DNA of 64,000 nt, from NCBI RefSeq assembly GCF_028435365.1, contig NZ_JAGTJJ010000005.1, forward strand, positions 310,001 to 374,000, written 5' to 3'. Origin of the DNA: Polyangium jinanense (lineage in GTDB: Bacteria > Myxococcota > Polyangia > Polyangiales > Polyangiaceae). A program made the translations under genes and the position numbers. The notes beneath the pieces were generated by a model that saw only the letters and a program-made list of their open reading frames with translations, was not told the DNA's origin and did no database searches. Shown piece after piece: positions 32,488 through 41,305 of the stretch (the stretch's first letter is position 1; every line of letters begins with the position of its first letter).

Positions 32488-34344
32488 TTACTTGGGCACG
32501 GGCGGGATCACCACGTCCGTGATGGTGACGGCGTATCCGCCGGCCGGATACGCATACGACGAGTAACTGTCGAGGCCCCAAACCACGAGCCCGAACGGCC
32601 CGTCGCTCTTCGCCGTGTGCCTTCCATTCTGGCAGCCGTTCACGCCCACCTCGGCGCGCATCAGATCGACCGTCGTCACCTCGAATCGACCGTCCGATCC
32701 GACCGGTTTCCACCCGGCGATGACGCCGAGGCAATCGACGGTGACGTCGGAAAACCCCTTGCTCGTCTTCACGCGCGTGAGCGAGAGGTTCGTCGTCGGA
32801 TAGGCGGGATCCGTGAAGAAGACGTAGTTCGAGAGGAACTGCTCGGGCGGCAGCATGATCACGAACTCCTCGTCGCCGAGGTTTTTCTCGAAATTCGGCG
32901 CCGTCGCGCCCTCGCGGGTGCCGCCCGGGATGTTGGAGGTATCCATGATCTGCGCGATCGAGAAAGGATGCGCGGTGTCCTGGCTCGACACGCGGAACGG
33001 TCCCGTCGCCTGGAAATCGGCGATCTGACCCTGCGTGAGCGTCTGGGGTGCGCCGGACACGGGCGGGTCGAACGTGAGCGTCGTCCCGTCGGCCACGCCG
33101 ACCATGCGGTAATGAATGTTCTCGGGCTGGAGGTCCTTCCTGCGGGTCTCGTAAGGTGCGGCCACGTATTCGTTCGCGAGCGCGGAGACGGGCAAGATCT
33201 GCTGGTGCGTGGCCTCGCCGCCGGGCCCCGGCATGGGCTGCAGCCGGAAGAAGCGGTTTCCGGTGATGACGGCGACGGGTTTGTCGCTCAGCACCACGCT
33301 CCCGGAGGGATCCTGCGAGCTCGCCGGCAGCTCCCATTGCAGGTACTCCCCGGCCGAGAGCGTGAAGCTCGCCGGCATCCCCTTCGGCGCCGCGGAGAAA
33401 TCGGAACCGGCCGGCAAATCGACGGTCGGGAGCAGGTCGACCTTCGTATCGTCCTCGGTCGCGAGGACGTGCGCGAAGAGCGGCCCCGGCGGCATGGCCG
33501 TGCCCTGGGGCGTCGCCATCACGATGTAGTTCGTGCCCCACGCCGAGGTCGGAAAGAGCAGCTCTGCGCTCGGGAAAAACGACTCGGCGCCTCCGTACGG
33601 AAGAATGTCGTACGCGCTCACGGGCGTGTCGGAGACGATATGGAACGCCTCGCCACGGCCCGTGCCCGGGACGAGCGTCGGCTCGGCGATCGCGGGCGGG
33701 ACCGGGCACGTCAGGGGTTTGCCCGTCTCCGGCATGATCGAATTCGGGTCGTGCGAGAGGAAGAGCACCGCGACCTCGCCCTCCGGAATGCCCTCCGCCG
33801 GCACCGCGGGCCACGACGACTCGGGCATCCCGTTCTTGGGAATCCGGCCGAATTTCGTGACGTCGTACGATTGCCCGCCGCGCGTGACCGAGACCTTCGC
33901 GGGCCGGGACCAGGTGTTCGTCAGGAAAACCGCGAAGCAGGGCGGGAGCGCGGGCGGATAGGAGCCGGGCGTGGTGACGCGGAAATTGCAGCCGACGTTG
34001 CCCTTGCTATCGGCGGCGGCGTCGCACGCGGGCGCGCACGCCCCGTCGAGGCAGCCCTGATCGGCGGGACAAACCGAGACAACTTGCCCGGCCTCGTCGA
34101 CGATCGAGCGCAGATCGGGGCTGCAGCCGAGCGTCCCGTTCGCGTCGGGCCCGCCGTCGAAGAACACGGCCCCTTCGCCGCCCGCGCCGCCATTGCCTCC
34201 CACGCCGCCGCTCGCGCCGACGCCCCCGGCCCCGCTGCCCTGCGAATCCTGCCCGCACGTCCACGTCGCGAACGCGACGCACAGGGCGAGCGTGCACTGG
34301 ACGGCCGCCACGCTCGCTGCTCGAAACTTCGACCTCGTCGTCAT
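32488..34344 (-). CDS. IgGFc-binding-domain surface lipoprotein
   Basis: A 618-residue protein; GGAGG lies five to six bases before the ATG at 34344. The leader ends in AFATWTCG, a plausible lipobox, followed by a Gly-Ala-Ser spacer. The large central part matches IgGFc-binding N-terminal domains: AFHIVSDTPVSAYDILPYGG, LFPTSAWGTNYIVMATPQG, HVLATEDDTKVDLLPTVDL, KPVAVITGNRFF. Cys residues are spread at both ends. The domain is a family of adhesion-like beta structures found in animals and abundant in myxobacteria. A role in surface contact or recognition is likely; the ligand is unknown. Confidence 0.88.
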   Translation of the reverse strand: MTTRSKFRAASVAAVQCTLALCVAFATWTCGQDSQGSGAGGVGASGGVGGNGGAGGEGAVFFDGGPDANGTLGCSPDLRSIVDEAGQVVSVCPADQGCLDGACAPACDAAADSKGNVGCNFRVTTPGSYPPALPPCFAVFLTNTWSRPAKVSVTRGGQSYDVTKFGRIPKNGMPESSWPAVPAEGIPEGEVAVLFLSHDPNSIMPETGKPLTCPVPPAIAEPTLVPGTGRGEAFHIVSDTPVSAYDILPYGGAESFFPSAELLFPTSAWGTNYIVMATPQGTAMPPGPLFAHVLATEDDTKVDLLPTVDLPAGSDFSAAPKGMPASFTLSAGEYLQWELPASSQDPSGSVVLSDKPVAVITGNRFFRLQPMPGPGGEATHQQILPVSALANEYVAAPYETRRKDLQPENIHYRMVGVADGTTLTFDPPVSGAPQTLTQGQIADFQATGPFRVSSQDTAHPFSIAQIMDTSNIPGGTREGATAPNFEKNLGDEEFVIMLPPEQFLSNYVFFTDPAYPTTNLSLTRVKTSKGFSDVTVDCLGVIAGWKPVGSDGRFEVTTVDLMRAEVGVNGCQNGRHTAKSDGPFGLVVWGLDSYSSYAYPAGGYAVTITDVVIPPVPK

Positions 34345-34453
34345 CGCCGCCTCCGCTCCGAATCGCCCGATTGCGTATCTCGGGCCCGAACGGACAGGAG
34401 ACGCGAGTTCCCGAGGCCCGTCAAGGCCCAGGTCGCCGGCAATGACAATCCGT

Positions 34454-34882
34454 TCAAGAGCCCGTAACCCGGGCCATCCGACGACGCCGCGCGAGCGCAA
34501 TGCCCAGGCCGGCTGCGAACACGAAAAGCCCCGCGCCCTCCGCGGCCCCCGCCGTCGTACACCCGCCGCAGCCGCCGCCGACCACGCGTGTCTCGGGCTT
34601 CACGCCCGCCGGGCAGAAGAAGACCTCATCGCCGGCTCCCATCTTGTGACGACAAGCCTCGGCGAGCCCTTTTTCACGGAGAGGGCCGGCGCAGCTCTCG
34701 AATTCCGGCTGATTGCCGGGATCCCGACCATAGTGCCAGTAGCATTTCTGACAGTCGAGCCCGTCGGCGTCGCACACGTTGCGGGGCCCCGCCACGTCGG
34801 CCGCGGCGAGGGCGGTGAAGGTCGAAATCACGATGACAAGGAGTGTCGAGAAGAAGATGCGCACGTGCGCCTTGTAGCCCAT
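34454..34882 (-). CDS. Small secreted protein with MYXO-CTERM-like tail
   Basis: A 142-residue protein. A Sec signal (FFSTLLVIVISTFTALAAA) is followed by a Cys-rich mature part (CDADGLDCQKCYWHYG, CAGPLREKGLAEACRH, FFCPAG). The C-terminus has GGGCGGCTTAG, a hydrophobic helix and ARRRRMAR, a MYXO-CTERM sorting signal. It should be translocated, transferred to the myxosortase/T2S-linked pathway and displayed or released. Function is unknown. It is oriented like the IgGFc-type lipoprotein downstream but 109 bp from it. Confidence 0.82.
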   Translation of the reverse strand: MGYKAHVRIFFSTLLVIVISTFTALAAADVAGPRNVCDADGLDCQKCYWHYGRDPGNQPEFESCAGPLREKGLAEACRHKMGAGDEVFFCPAGVKPETRVVGGGCGGCTTAGAAEGAGLFVFAAGLGIALARRRRMARVTGS

Positions 34883-34929
34883 GGCGTGAGAACTGTCGAT
34901 CGCCTCTTGGACTTACACCCGGCTTCCGG

Positions 34930-35910
34930 TCAACGTCCGACGAATGCAAGGGACGCCACGATCTCCGCGGGCGCCTTTTCGACCGTGCGCCCCTTCCGCC
35001 CCGTCACCGCCGTCGCTTCCCCGAGCGCCTTCCCCAGCGCCGCCCGCGCCGCACGGGCCGCCGCGTCGAAAAGCGGGCCGAGCCCGTCGTCCCCGAGCCT
35101 GCGCGCCTCGTAAAGCCGCCCCGGCGGCGCCGTGAGGGACCCGTCGATTGCATTCGCCACCGAAAACGCGAGCGCGAGCCGCCCCTCCTCGCCGCCGATC
35201 GTCACGGCCGCGTCGATCCCACGCAGAGCCGCCTCGCCCAGCCATCGAAGCTCCGCGGGAAAGAGCGGCGCATCCGTCGCGACGATCGCCACGAATCCAG
35301 GTGAAACCGCGCGCACGGAGCTCGCCCCTCGCGGCGCCCCGCCGTTTGCCACGAGGAGCACGCCCACGACGAATGCATCGGCGCCGATACGCGCCGCGGC
35401 CGACGCGTCCCCCACGCCGCCCTTGTACCCGAGGGCCACGAGCCCCCGCCCCACGCCCACGCTCCCGCAGGCCGGCGCGTCGCCACGCGCCGCATCACAC
35501 GCCGCGATCACGTCGTCGTGTTTCACCCGCCGGCGCCGGAGATCATTCAAGTACCCATCGTCGATTCCCACCACGACGGGCGGCCATCCATCGTCGACCG
35601 GCAATTCCGGGTCCCGCTTGTGCCCGCGCGTGATCAAAGCGTCGTAGGCCGCGCCCACGCTCGTCGCATTACAAAGCACGATCGGGGACGCGAACGTGCC
35701 GAAATCTTCCGCCACCTCCACGCCCGTCCACGCGAGCGCGCCGCCGGCCGCGTACGCGCCGAGGGAAAACTTTCGATGGCGCACGGACGGCGGGCACGGC
35801 AAGACCACGGTCACGCCCGTTTGCACGTCGCCCTCGGCCACGGTCACGTGGGCGACCTCGACGCCGGGGACGTCGGTGATCGAATTGCGCAGGGTGCGAT
35901 CGGCCGGCAT
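34930..35910 (-). CDS. P1/S58-family peptidase homologue lacking the usual nucleophile
   Basis: A 326-residue DmpA-like protein: NSITDVPGVEVAHVTV at the start, TGVTVVLPCP, then GLVALGYKGGVGDASAAAR, which parallels the conserved GFKGGIGTASR loop of the family. Aligning by eye to the ATDAP motif, the expected autocleavage Ser/Thr, which lies six residues before ATDAP, is replaced by Gly (SPGFVAIVATDAP). If that alignment is right, it cannot self-process like DmpA. It follows a second S58 gene by 17 bp, so the two may form a hetero-complex. The call is good; the loss of catalysis is an inference. Confidence 0.75.
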   Translation of the reverse strand: MPADRTLRNSITDVPGVEVAHVTVAEGDVQTGVTVVLPCPPSVRHRKFSLGAYAAGGALAWTGVEVAEDFGTFASPIVLCNATSVGAAYDALITRGHKRDPELPVDDGWPPVVVGIDDGYLNDLRRRRVKHDDVIAACDAARGDAPACGSVGVGRGLVALGYKGGVGDASAAARIGADAFVVGVLLVANGGAPRGASSVRAVSPGFVAIVATDAPLFPAELRWLGEAALRGIDAAVTIGGEEGRLALAFSVANAIDGSLTAPPGRLYEARRLGDDGLGPLFDAAARAARAALGKALGEATAVTGRKGRTVEKAPAEIVASLAFVGR

Positions 35911-35927
35911 GGTTTTCCGCGTGGCTC

Positions 35928-37142
35928 CTAGCGCCCCGAAATCGGGCGCCCGTATTTGCGCATGATCTCCGGCAGCCGGTCGACCGGCAATGCGTAGGCC
36001 GTATTCCCTTGGATCCCGGTCATCGTCTGGGCCATCGCGAGGGCATTGAGCACGGCCTCTTCCGTGGCCTCGACCGCCGCCTCGTGCGCCACGCTGATGT
36101 GCTCGTCGTTCCAGACGGGCACCGCCGTCGACGCCGCGCCGCGCCGCACGCGGACGCCCGTCGAAAAGAAAAGCAGCAGATCGCCCGAGCCGTGCATCGA
36201 CACCGCGCCGGTCCGCCCGAGCCCGAGCGCCATTCGCTTCGCGAGCCGACCGAGCTGCACCGGCGTCATGGGCGCGTCCGTGGCGCCGATGATCAAAATC
36301 GATTTCGACTTCCGGCCCTCGTAGGGCATTCCCTCGGTGATCTCTCGACCCACCGGCACCCCGTCGATGCGGAGCTGCGCCCTCCGGCCGTGGTTCGCCT
36401 GCACGAGCACGCCGAGCGTGTAATTCCCCATCGCGGCGGGAAGCCGCCGGGACGCGGTCCCAATGCCACCCTTGAACTCGTAACACAACATGCCCGTGCC
36501 GCCGCCCACGGCCCCCTCCTCGACGGGACCGCTGCGCGCCGCGAGGATCGCCTCGCGCACGTGCTCCTCCGTGAGGTGTCGGCCCTCGGCGTCGTGCAGG
36601 AACGCCGCCCAGGTCTCGCCCACGATCGGCGTGGGGACGGGCGCGCTGTCGCCGATCTCCGGGTATTTTTCGAGCATCCACGCGAGCGCCCCGTCCATCA
36701 CGCGGCCGATGTTCGAGGTGTCGGTCAGGAAAATCGGCGTCTCCAGCAGGCCGTGCCGATCGAGCGTGGAGACGCCCGTGAGCTCGCCATTGCCGTTCAG
36801 CGTGAAGCGCGCCGCGGGGACATTGTCCCGCCAAACGTCTTCGCCTGGCAGGATCACGGTCACGCCCGTGCGGATCGGCCCGCGGCCGGGCACGAGTGGG
36901 CCTTCGCCTTCGATACGCGTCAAGTGCCCCACGCGCACGCCGGGCACGTCGGTGATCGCATTCCAGCGGCCGGGCGTGAGCGAACCGATCGCGATGCCGA
37001 GATCCCGGAGCCTCCGGCGAGGCGAAGGCGCGCGGGGCGCCTCGGCCGGTACAACGCTGCAACCCGCGCTGATGGCGGCGAGCGCGCCGCCAGCCAGGAG
37101 CGCGCGGCGCGAAACTCTCCCGGTGTCGCTCTTCACGGCCAT
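35928..37142 (-). CDS. S58-family (DmpA-like) aminopeptidase with a Tat-type lipoprotein leader
   Basis: A 404-residue protein. The N-terminus has SRRALLAGGALAAISAGC, a twin-Arg leader ending in a lipobox Cys. The core shows NAITDVPGVRVGHLT, GRGPIRTGVTVILPGE, EFKGGIGTASRRLP and KSILIIGATDAP, in which the Ser after Lys is the likely autocleavage nucleophile. DmpA-type enzymes self-cleave and act as beta- or D-amino-acid aminopeptidases or amidases. Here the enzyme appears to be exported folded through Tat. It lies 17 bp before the nucleophile-less paralogue. The ATG is at 37142. Confidence 0.87.
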   Translation of the reverse strand: MAVKSDTGRVSRRALLAGGALAAISAGCSVVPAEAPRAPSPRRRLRDLGIAIGSLTPGRWNAITDVPGVRVGHLTRIEGEGPLVPGRGPIRTGVTVILPGEDVWRDNVPAARFTLNGNGELTGVSTLDRHGLLETPIFLTDTSNIGRVMDGALAWMLEKYPEIGDSAPVPTPIVGETWAAFLHDAEGRHLTEEHVREAILAARSGPVEEGAVGGGTGMLCYEFKGGIGTASRRLPAAMGNYTLGVLVQANHGRRAQLRIDGVPVGREITEGMPYEGRKSKSILIIGATDAPMTPVQLGRLAKRMALGLGRTGAVSMHGSGDLLLFFSTGVRVRRGAASTAVPVWNDEHISVAHEAAVEATEEAVLNALAMAQTMTGIQGNTAYALPVDRLPEIMRKYGRPISGR

Positions 37143-37212
37143 CGCCGCGAGTATGCAGGTTCGAACCGCGGTTGGGAAGCTCTTCACGCGGTCACGGACG
37201 CCCCCCTCGCCT

Positions 37213-37872
37213 TCACGCGCGCTCGCGCCGTCGCCTCCGGCCTCGGGGGCGGCTCTCCGCTTCGGGGCGATCGCCGAGCAGTTGCCGGACGAGCAAACGC
37301 GCGAACGGCGCGGCCCCCGCAGGCTCGTGGAGGTTTGCGGGGACGAACCCCTCGCAAAGGCGCGGCGCGAGGCAAACCATGTGAATGGCGGACCAGAATG
37401 CGGCGACGCGGAGGCGTTGCTCTTCCTCCGAGCCCGCCGGCAAGGCGGGGCGTACGCGGCGGAAAAACCCTTCGAGGAAGTCGCGATACCCCTGGACCGC
37501 CGTGCCCGTGTAGTCCTGACGCGTGATGGCGTCGTGCAGGTGCGCCGCGCTGAGGCGTGGGTATCGGACGGCGTCCGGCAAGAACGCGGGCACGAAGCGT
37601 TCGAGCGCGGCGCGGACGTCCCCGCCCTCGGCCTCGACGAGCGCGTCGAGCTCGACGAGCTGCCCGCCGAGCCCATTCTCCAAGGTCCGCGCGAGCACCA
37701 CCTCGACGAGCCGCTCTTTGCTCCCGAAATAGTAGTTGATCGCGGCCACGTTCACGCCCGCTTCCAGGGCGATCGCGCGCACCGTGAGGGCCTCGAGCCC
37801 TTCCCGCTCGATGACCCCGATCGCGGCCTCGATGATCCGCTCGCGCGCGCCGCCGCCCTGCTCGCTGTCCAT
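37213..37872 (-). CDS. TetR-family regulator divergent from the haem-c/copper protein
   Basis: A 219-residue TetR: the DNA-binding part is RERIIEAAIGVIEREGLEALTVRAIALEAGVNVAAINYYFGSKERLVEVVL. A long helical ligand domain follows, and the tail is RPRGRRRRRERA. GAGGA lies five bases before the ATG at 37872. The gene is divergent from the copper monooxygenase-like gene (start 38041), and the 168-bp gap holds a strong tandem operator at 37970-37998. It probably represses both. Confidence 0.9.
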   Translation of the reverse strand: MDSEQGGGARERIIEAAIGVIEREGLEALTVRAIALEAGVNVAAINYYFGSKERLVEVVLARTLENGLGGQLVELDALVEAEGGDVRAALERFVPAFLPDAVRYPRLSAAHLHDAITRQDYTGTAVQGYRDFLEGFFRRVRPALPAGSEEEQRLRVAAFWSAIHMVCLAPRLCEGFVPANLHEPAGAAPFARLLVRQLLGDRPEAESRPRGRRRRRERA

Positions 37873-37969
37873 CACGGTCCTCGGTCTTAGCCCAGATCCC
37901 GCGAGGCGGTCGAGCCCCCTGCCCTCCCTTGCGTCGAAATCCTGCTGCTCGTTGAACGAATCCTCCGAC

Positions 37970-37998
37970 TCAAACAACTGTTTGAAACAACCGTTTGA
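37970..37998. promoter_or_regulatory. Tandem TetR operator between the TetR and copper-protein genes
   Basis: TCAAAC-AACT-GTTTGA is a perfect dyad at 37970-37985. The adjoining half repeats the same element: AACAACTGTTTGA and AACAACCGTTTGA are 13-bp direct copies with one mismatch. The tandem array sits 98 bp from the TetR start and 43 bp from the monooxygenase-like start. Overlapping sites of this kind allow cooperative binding of two dimers. Confidence 0.65.
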
Positions 37999-38040
37999 AC
38001 TGCCGCGTCGCAGGGCGCGCGCAGGCAGGAGAGGTGCGTC

Positions 38041-39306
38041 ATGAGGGAAGAAAACGCCTGGAAAAGGCGGGGGTTCGGTTTCGTCTTCGTGGGATGCGTG
38101 GCCGCCGTGGTGCCGGCATGCGGCAGCGAGCCGGAGCGCACGCCGACATGGTATCGGGACATCCAGCCGCTGGTCGATCGCTCCTGCGCCGCGTGCCACG
38201 ACGGAAGCGGCGTGGGTCGGGTGAACCTGCGCGACGCCGCGACGGCGCGGGCGCTCGCGGGCACGATGGCCGCGCGCGTGGAGTCGGGCGAGATGCCGCC
38301 CCCCGCGCTCGATCCATCGTGCCGGCCCTATGCCGGCGCGGAGAAGATGTACCTCGGCCCGGACGATCGCGCGCGCTTTCGCGCCTGGGCCGACGCAGGC
38401 GCGCCGCTCGGCGATCCAAGCGAGGCGACGACAAAGCCGGGGGCCGTCGCGCACATCGACGACCCGGATCTCGTGCTCGAAATGCCCGAGGCCCACGAGG
38501 TCACTCCGGACGACGACGGCAATGAATACTGGTGCGTGGTGCTCGACAATCCTCTCGCCACACCCGCATGGATCCAGGCGATCGAGGCGGTGCCCGGCGA
38601 CCCGCTCGTCGTGCATCACATCGGGCTCTACCGGGACGCGGGGCACGACGCGGGCGCGGGGTACGGCGTTCCGCCGGGCACGAAGGGGTTTTCGTGCCGG
38701 GATCCGGTGCTCGAGCTCGATTGGCAGCTCCTGCACGCCTTCGCACCGGGCGTCGGCGTCATGGAGCTTCCGAAGGACACGGGCATCCGGCTCGATCCGG
38801 GCGAGCAGATCGTGATCCAGATGCATTATTACGCGCCGAAGTCGGGCGCGCTGGATCGGTCGGCATACCGGATGCGCCTCGCGACCGAGGCGCCCGCCGC
38901 GGAGGTCTTCATGGACGTCTTCGGCCCCGTGCCGTTCACGATCCCCGCGGGCGCCTCGCAGCACGTCGAGCGAAGCGTGATCACGAACGAGGGCCCGAAA
39001 GCCACGATTTACGGCCTCCTACCGCACATGCACCTGCTCGGCCGCTCCTATGACGCGTGGATCGAGGATGACGCAGGCGCGAACGCGTGCGTCGCGCGAG
39101 GCGATTTCGATTTCCACCACCAGGCGCTCTACATGTTCGACGAGCCAATCCCGTGGCAGCCGGGACAGCGGTTCGTCACCGAATGCACCTGGGACAACTC
39201 GGCGACCGGAAAAGGGCAAACCCATTTCCCGCCGCTCGACATCGCCTGGGGCGAAGGGACGAACCAGGAGATGTGCTTCATGGTCGCGTACCTGTCGCGG
39301 CCTTGA
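38041..39306 (+). CDS. Lipoprotein joining a c-type haem motif to a PHM-like copper monooxygenase
   Basis: A 421-residue protein with a leader ending in VVPACGS (lipobox Cys27). A haem-c motif SCAACH is at residues 48-53. The rest matches copper type II, ascorbate-dependent monooxygenases of the PHM/DBH family. Candidate CuH ligands are His192-His193 (VVHHIGLY) and His262 (IQMHYY). CuM ligands are His329/His331 (LPHMHLLG) and Met411 (NQEMCF). All metal-ligand positions are present, so catalysis is plausible. The haem could supply electrons in place of ascorbate. GGAGAGG precedes the ATG. The adjacent TetR and operator suggest induction by a substrate. Confidence 0.85.
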   Translation: MREENAWKRRGFGFVFVGCVAAVVPACGSEPERTPTWYRDIQPLVDRSCAACHDGSGVGRVNLRDAATARALAGTMAARVESGEMPPPALDPSCRPYAGAEKMYLGPDDRARFRAWADAGAPLGDPSEATTKPGAVAHIDDPDLVLEMPEAHEVTPDDDGNEYWCVVLDNPLATPAWIQAIEAVPGDPLVVHHIGLYRDAGHDAGAGYGVPPGTKGFSCRDPVLELDWQLLHAFAPGVGVMELPKDTGIRLDPGEQIVIQMHYYAPKSGALDRSAYRMRLATEAPAAEVFMDVFGPVPFTIPAGASQHVERSVITNEGPKATIYGLLPHMHLLGRSYDAWIEDDAGANACVARGDFDFHHQALYMFDEPIPWQPGQRFVTECTWDNSATGKGQTHFPPLDIAWGEGTNQEMCFMVAYLSRP

Positions 39307-39315
39307 AGCACCTCG

Positions 39316-39957
39316 CTAGATATATCCGAGCTCGATCGCCCGCAGCACGGCCTTCGTCCGGTCACGCACGCCGAGCTTCGAGAAGATGCTCGATGCGTGG
39401 TTTTTCACGGTGCCCTCGGCCGTCCCCAGCATTTCGGCGATCTCGCGGTTGCTCGCCCCCGAGGCCATGAGGCGCAGGACCTCGACCTCGCGCGCCGTGA
39501 GCGCGGTGGGCGGCTCGATCACGGGGACGTCGGGCTTCAGGCGGTCGAGCCCGCGCAGGACGCGCTCGGTGATCGCCGGGTTCCAGAGCGTCCCGCCGGA
39601 GGCCACCGTGCGAATCGCCTCGGCGAGCTGCTCGAGGCCGATGTCCTTCAACAAAAACCCACGCGCCCCGAGCCGGATCCCCGCGGCCGCGACCGCGTCG
39701 TCGTCGAACGTCGTGAGCAGGATCGTGGGCGGCACCTTCGGCTTTCCGCGCAGCACCGTGAGCACGTCGAGCCCGGTTTTTCGTGGCATTCGTACGTCGA
39801 GCAGGAGCACGTCGAGCGCGGTCGTGGCCACGATCGCGAGCGCCTCCTCCCCGTCGCTCGCCTCGGCGGCGACGCGGATGTCGGGCGTGAGCGCGAGCAG
39901 GCTCTTGATGCCCTGCCGCACGAGCGTCTGATCGTCCGCGAGCAAGACGTGAATCAC
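39316..39957 (-). CDS. NarL/LuxR-type response regulator of the two-component pair
   Basis: A 213-residue protein with a GTG start at 39957 that overlaps the kinase stop as GTGA. The receiver domain opens with VIHVLLADDQTLVRQGIKSLL; the phospho-acceptor is in LLLDVRMPRKTG, the switch Thr in ILLTTFDDD and the Lys in FLLKD. The C-terminus is the LuxR HTH (LTAREVEVLRLMASGASNREIAEMLGTAEGTVKNHASSIFSKLGVRDRTKAVLRA). It is the DNA-binding partner of the kinase encoded just upstream. The regulated genes are not known; the alpha/beta hydrolase divergent from the kinase is a candidate. Confidence 0.94.
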   Translation of the reverse strand: MIHVLLADDQTLVRQGIKSLLALTPDIRVAAEASDGEEALAIVATTALDVLLLDVRMPRKTGLDVLTVLRGKPKVPPTILLTTFDDDAVAAAGIRLGARGFLLKDIGLEQLAEAIRTVASGGTLWNPAITERVLRGLDRLKPDVPVIEPPTALTAREVEVLRLMASGASNREIAEMLGTAEGTVKNHASSIFSKLGVRDRTKAVLRAIELGYI

Positions 39958-41102
39958 GGCGCAGTCATCGTCCTCTGGCGCGGCGGGACGACCGCGCGCC
40001 ATTCAAAACCTTTGCCCGGACCAGGCGTCACGGTCAAGACCCCGCCGAGCGCCTCGATCCGCTCGCGCAAGCCCAGAAGGCCGCTGCCTTCCGTGGCGCT
40101 CGTCGCCCCTCGCCCGTCGTCACGCGCTTCGAGCACGACACCTTCTGGCTCCTCGGCGAGCCGGATCCATAGGTTCTCCGCGCCGCCGTGGCGCGCGGCA
40201 TTCGTGATCGCCTCCTGCACGCCACGAAAGAGCGCGTGGGCCAGCGCGTCGTCCTCGACCACGAGCCCCTCGGCCAGATCGACGTGCACCCGGGGGCGCG
40301 GCAAACCCGCGGCGAGCGCTTCGATCGCGCGTGGCAGGTCGAGCGTGCGCTCCTCGCGCATCGCGCGCACGACGCCACGCACCTCGGAAAGCGTGCTCTT
40401 CGCGAGCTCGTGCGCTCGCGCGAGGGTCTCTTCGCCGGGCGACGTGCGGCGCGCGAGCTCGAGGTGGATGCTCATCGCCGTGAGGTGATGCCCCACGGCG
40501 TCGTGCAATTCGCGCGCGATGTGCAGCCGCTCGGCCGTGCGCGCACTCTCGGCGAGCATCACCTGCGCGGCGCGGAGCTCGGCGTTGACCCGCGAAAGCT
40601 CGGCGCGCGCGACCGCCTCGTGTCGCGCCACCGTCCCGATCGTCGTCGCGAAGAGCTGAAAGCCGAGCACGCCGGCCGTCCAGAACGCCGCCTGCGCCAC
40701 GTCGGCGCGTCCCACGTAAAACGGAAAGATCGCCACGGTCTGCGCCGCGACCCAGCCGAGCGCCGCGCCGCGCGAGAGGAGGAGCGACGCCTGCGCCGCG
40801 ACGATCGCCAAAAGCCCCGCCTCGAGCCACAGGTTCCGGAGGTGCACGAGCACGAGCGCGGAGATCGATTGCACCACGAGCAGCACGATCCGGCTCCTCG
40901 GCCCGAGCCTGTCGAGCCGCGACGCGCTTGCGAGGAACGCGCCCAGATACGCCGCGTGCGCCGCGAAGCTCACCGCCGCGGTCGAATCCAGAAGGCGCGC
41001 CGGATCCCGCACGAGCGGCAGCAAGAACGGCTGCGCGATCGCGGCCCACGCCAGCGTTCCCGCGACGAAGAGCAGCATCCGGGTGGGCGGCGGCCGGTCC
41101 AT
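39954..41102 (-). CDS. NarL-type membrane sensor histidine kinase (HisKA_3)
   Basis: About 382 residues from ATG 41102 (an ATG at 41150 adds 16 residues but falls inside the inverted repeat at 41133-41189). Five or six membrane helices precede the HisKA_3 dimerisation/phospho-acceptor domain: ERLHIARELHDAVGHHLTAMSIHLELARR, with His in ELHDAVGHH. The HATPase part has ALFRGVQEAITNAARHGGAENLWIRL and ARDDGRG...GSGLLGLRERIEALGG. The kinase overlaps the response-regulator gene by four bases. The membrane part resembles 7TM-like or MASE-type sensors without a clear extracellular domain, so the signal may be membrane-related. Confidence 0.9.
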   Translation of the reverse strand: MDRPPPTRMLLFVAGTLAWAAIAQPFLLPLVRDPARLLDSTAAVSFAAHAAYLGAFLASASRLDRLGPRSRIVLLVVQSISALVLVHLRNLWLEAGLLAIVAAQASLLLSRGAALGWVAAQTVAIFPFYVGRADVAQAAFWTAGVLGFQLFATTIGTVARHEAVARAELSRVNAELRAAQVMLAESARTAERLHIARELHDAVGHHLTAMSIHLELARRTSPGEETLARAHELAKSTLSEVRGVVRAMREERTLDLPRAIEALAAGLPRPRVHVDLAEGLVVEDDALAHALFRGVQEAITNAARHGGAENLWIRLAEEPEGVVLEARDDGRGATSATEGSGLLGLRERIEALGGVLTVTPGPGKGFEWRAVVPPRQRTMTAP

Positions 41103-41132
41103 GCGCGGCGCATCGTAGCGCCTCTCACGCGC

Positions 41133-41189
41133 GCCTGTGCCGAAAGTCATGGTGGAAATCGACCTAGGACCATGACCACCGGCACAGGC
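41133..41189. promoter_or_regulatory. Large imperfect inverted repeat between the histidine kinase and alpha/beta hydrolase genes
   Basis: Arms at 41133-41153 and 41169-41189 pair at 18 of 21 positions, with three mismatches in the middle of each arm and a 15-bp spacer. The centre is 41161. The outer part of each arm is GCCTGTGCC/GGCACAGGC and the inner part is GTCATGGT/ACCATGAC. It is too long for an ordinary dimer operator. It may be a cruciform/hairpin, a double operator or part of the divergent control region. Confidence 0.5.
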
Positions 41190-41305
41190 CCCCTCCTCTT
41201 TCGCGCCCCACGATGGAGGTCATGGCGAACTTCACCTCGTTCCTCCCGACCTCGAACGAAACCCGCACCACGGACAGCGCCCCGCCCTGCTACGCTCCCT
41301 CCGCG

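Noticed and set aside
41213..41305. An earlier start for the alpha/beta hydrolase
   Set aside because: It would put about 30 polar residues before the membrane helix. The GGAGG before 41222 is too close, but this start cannot be fully excluded.
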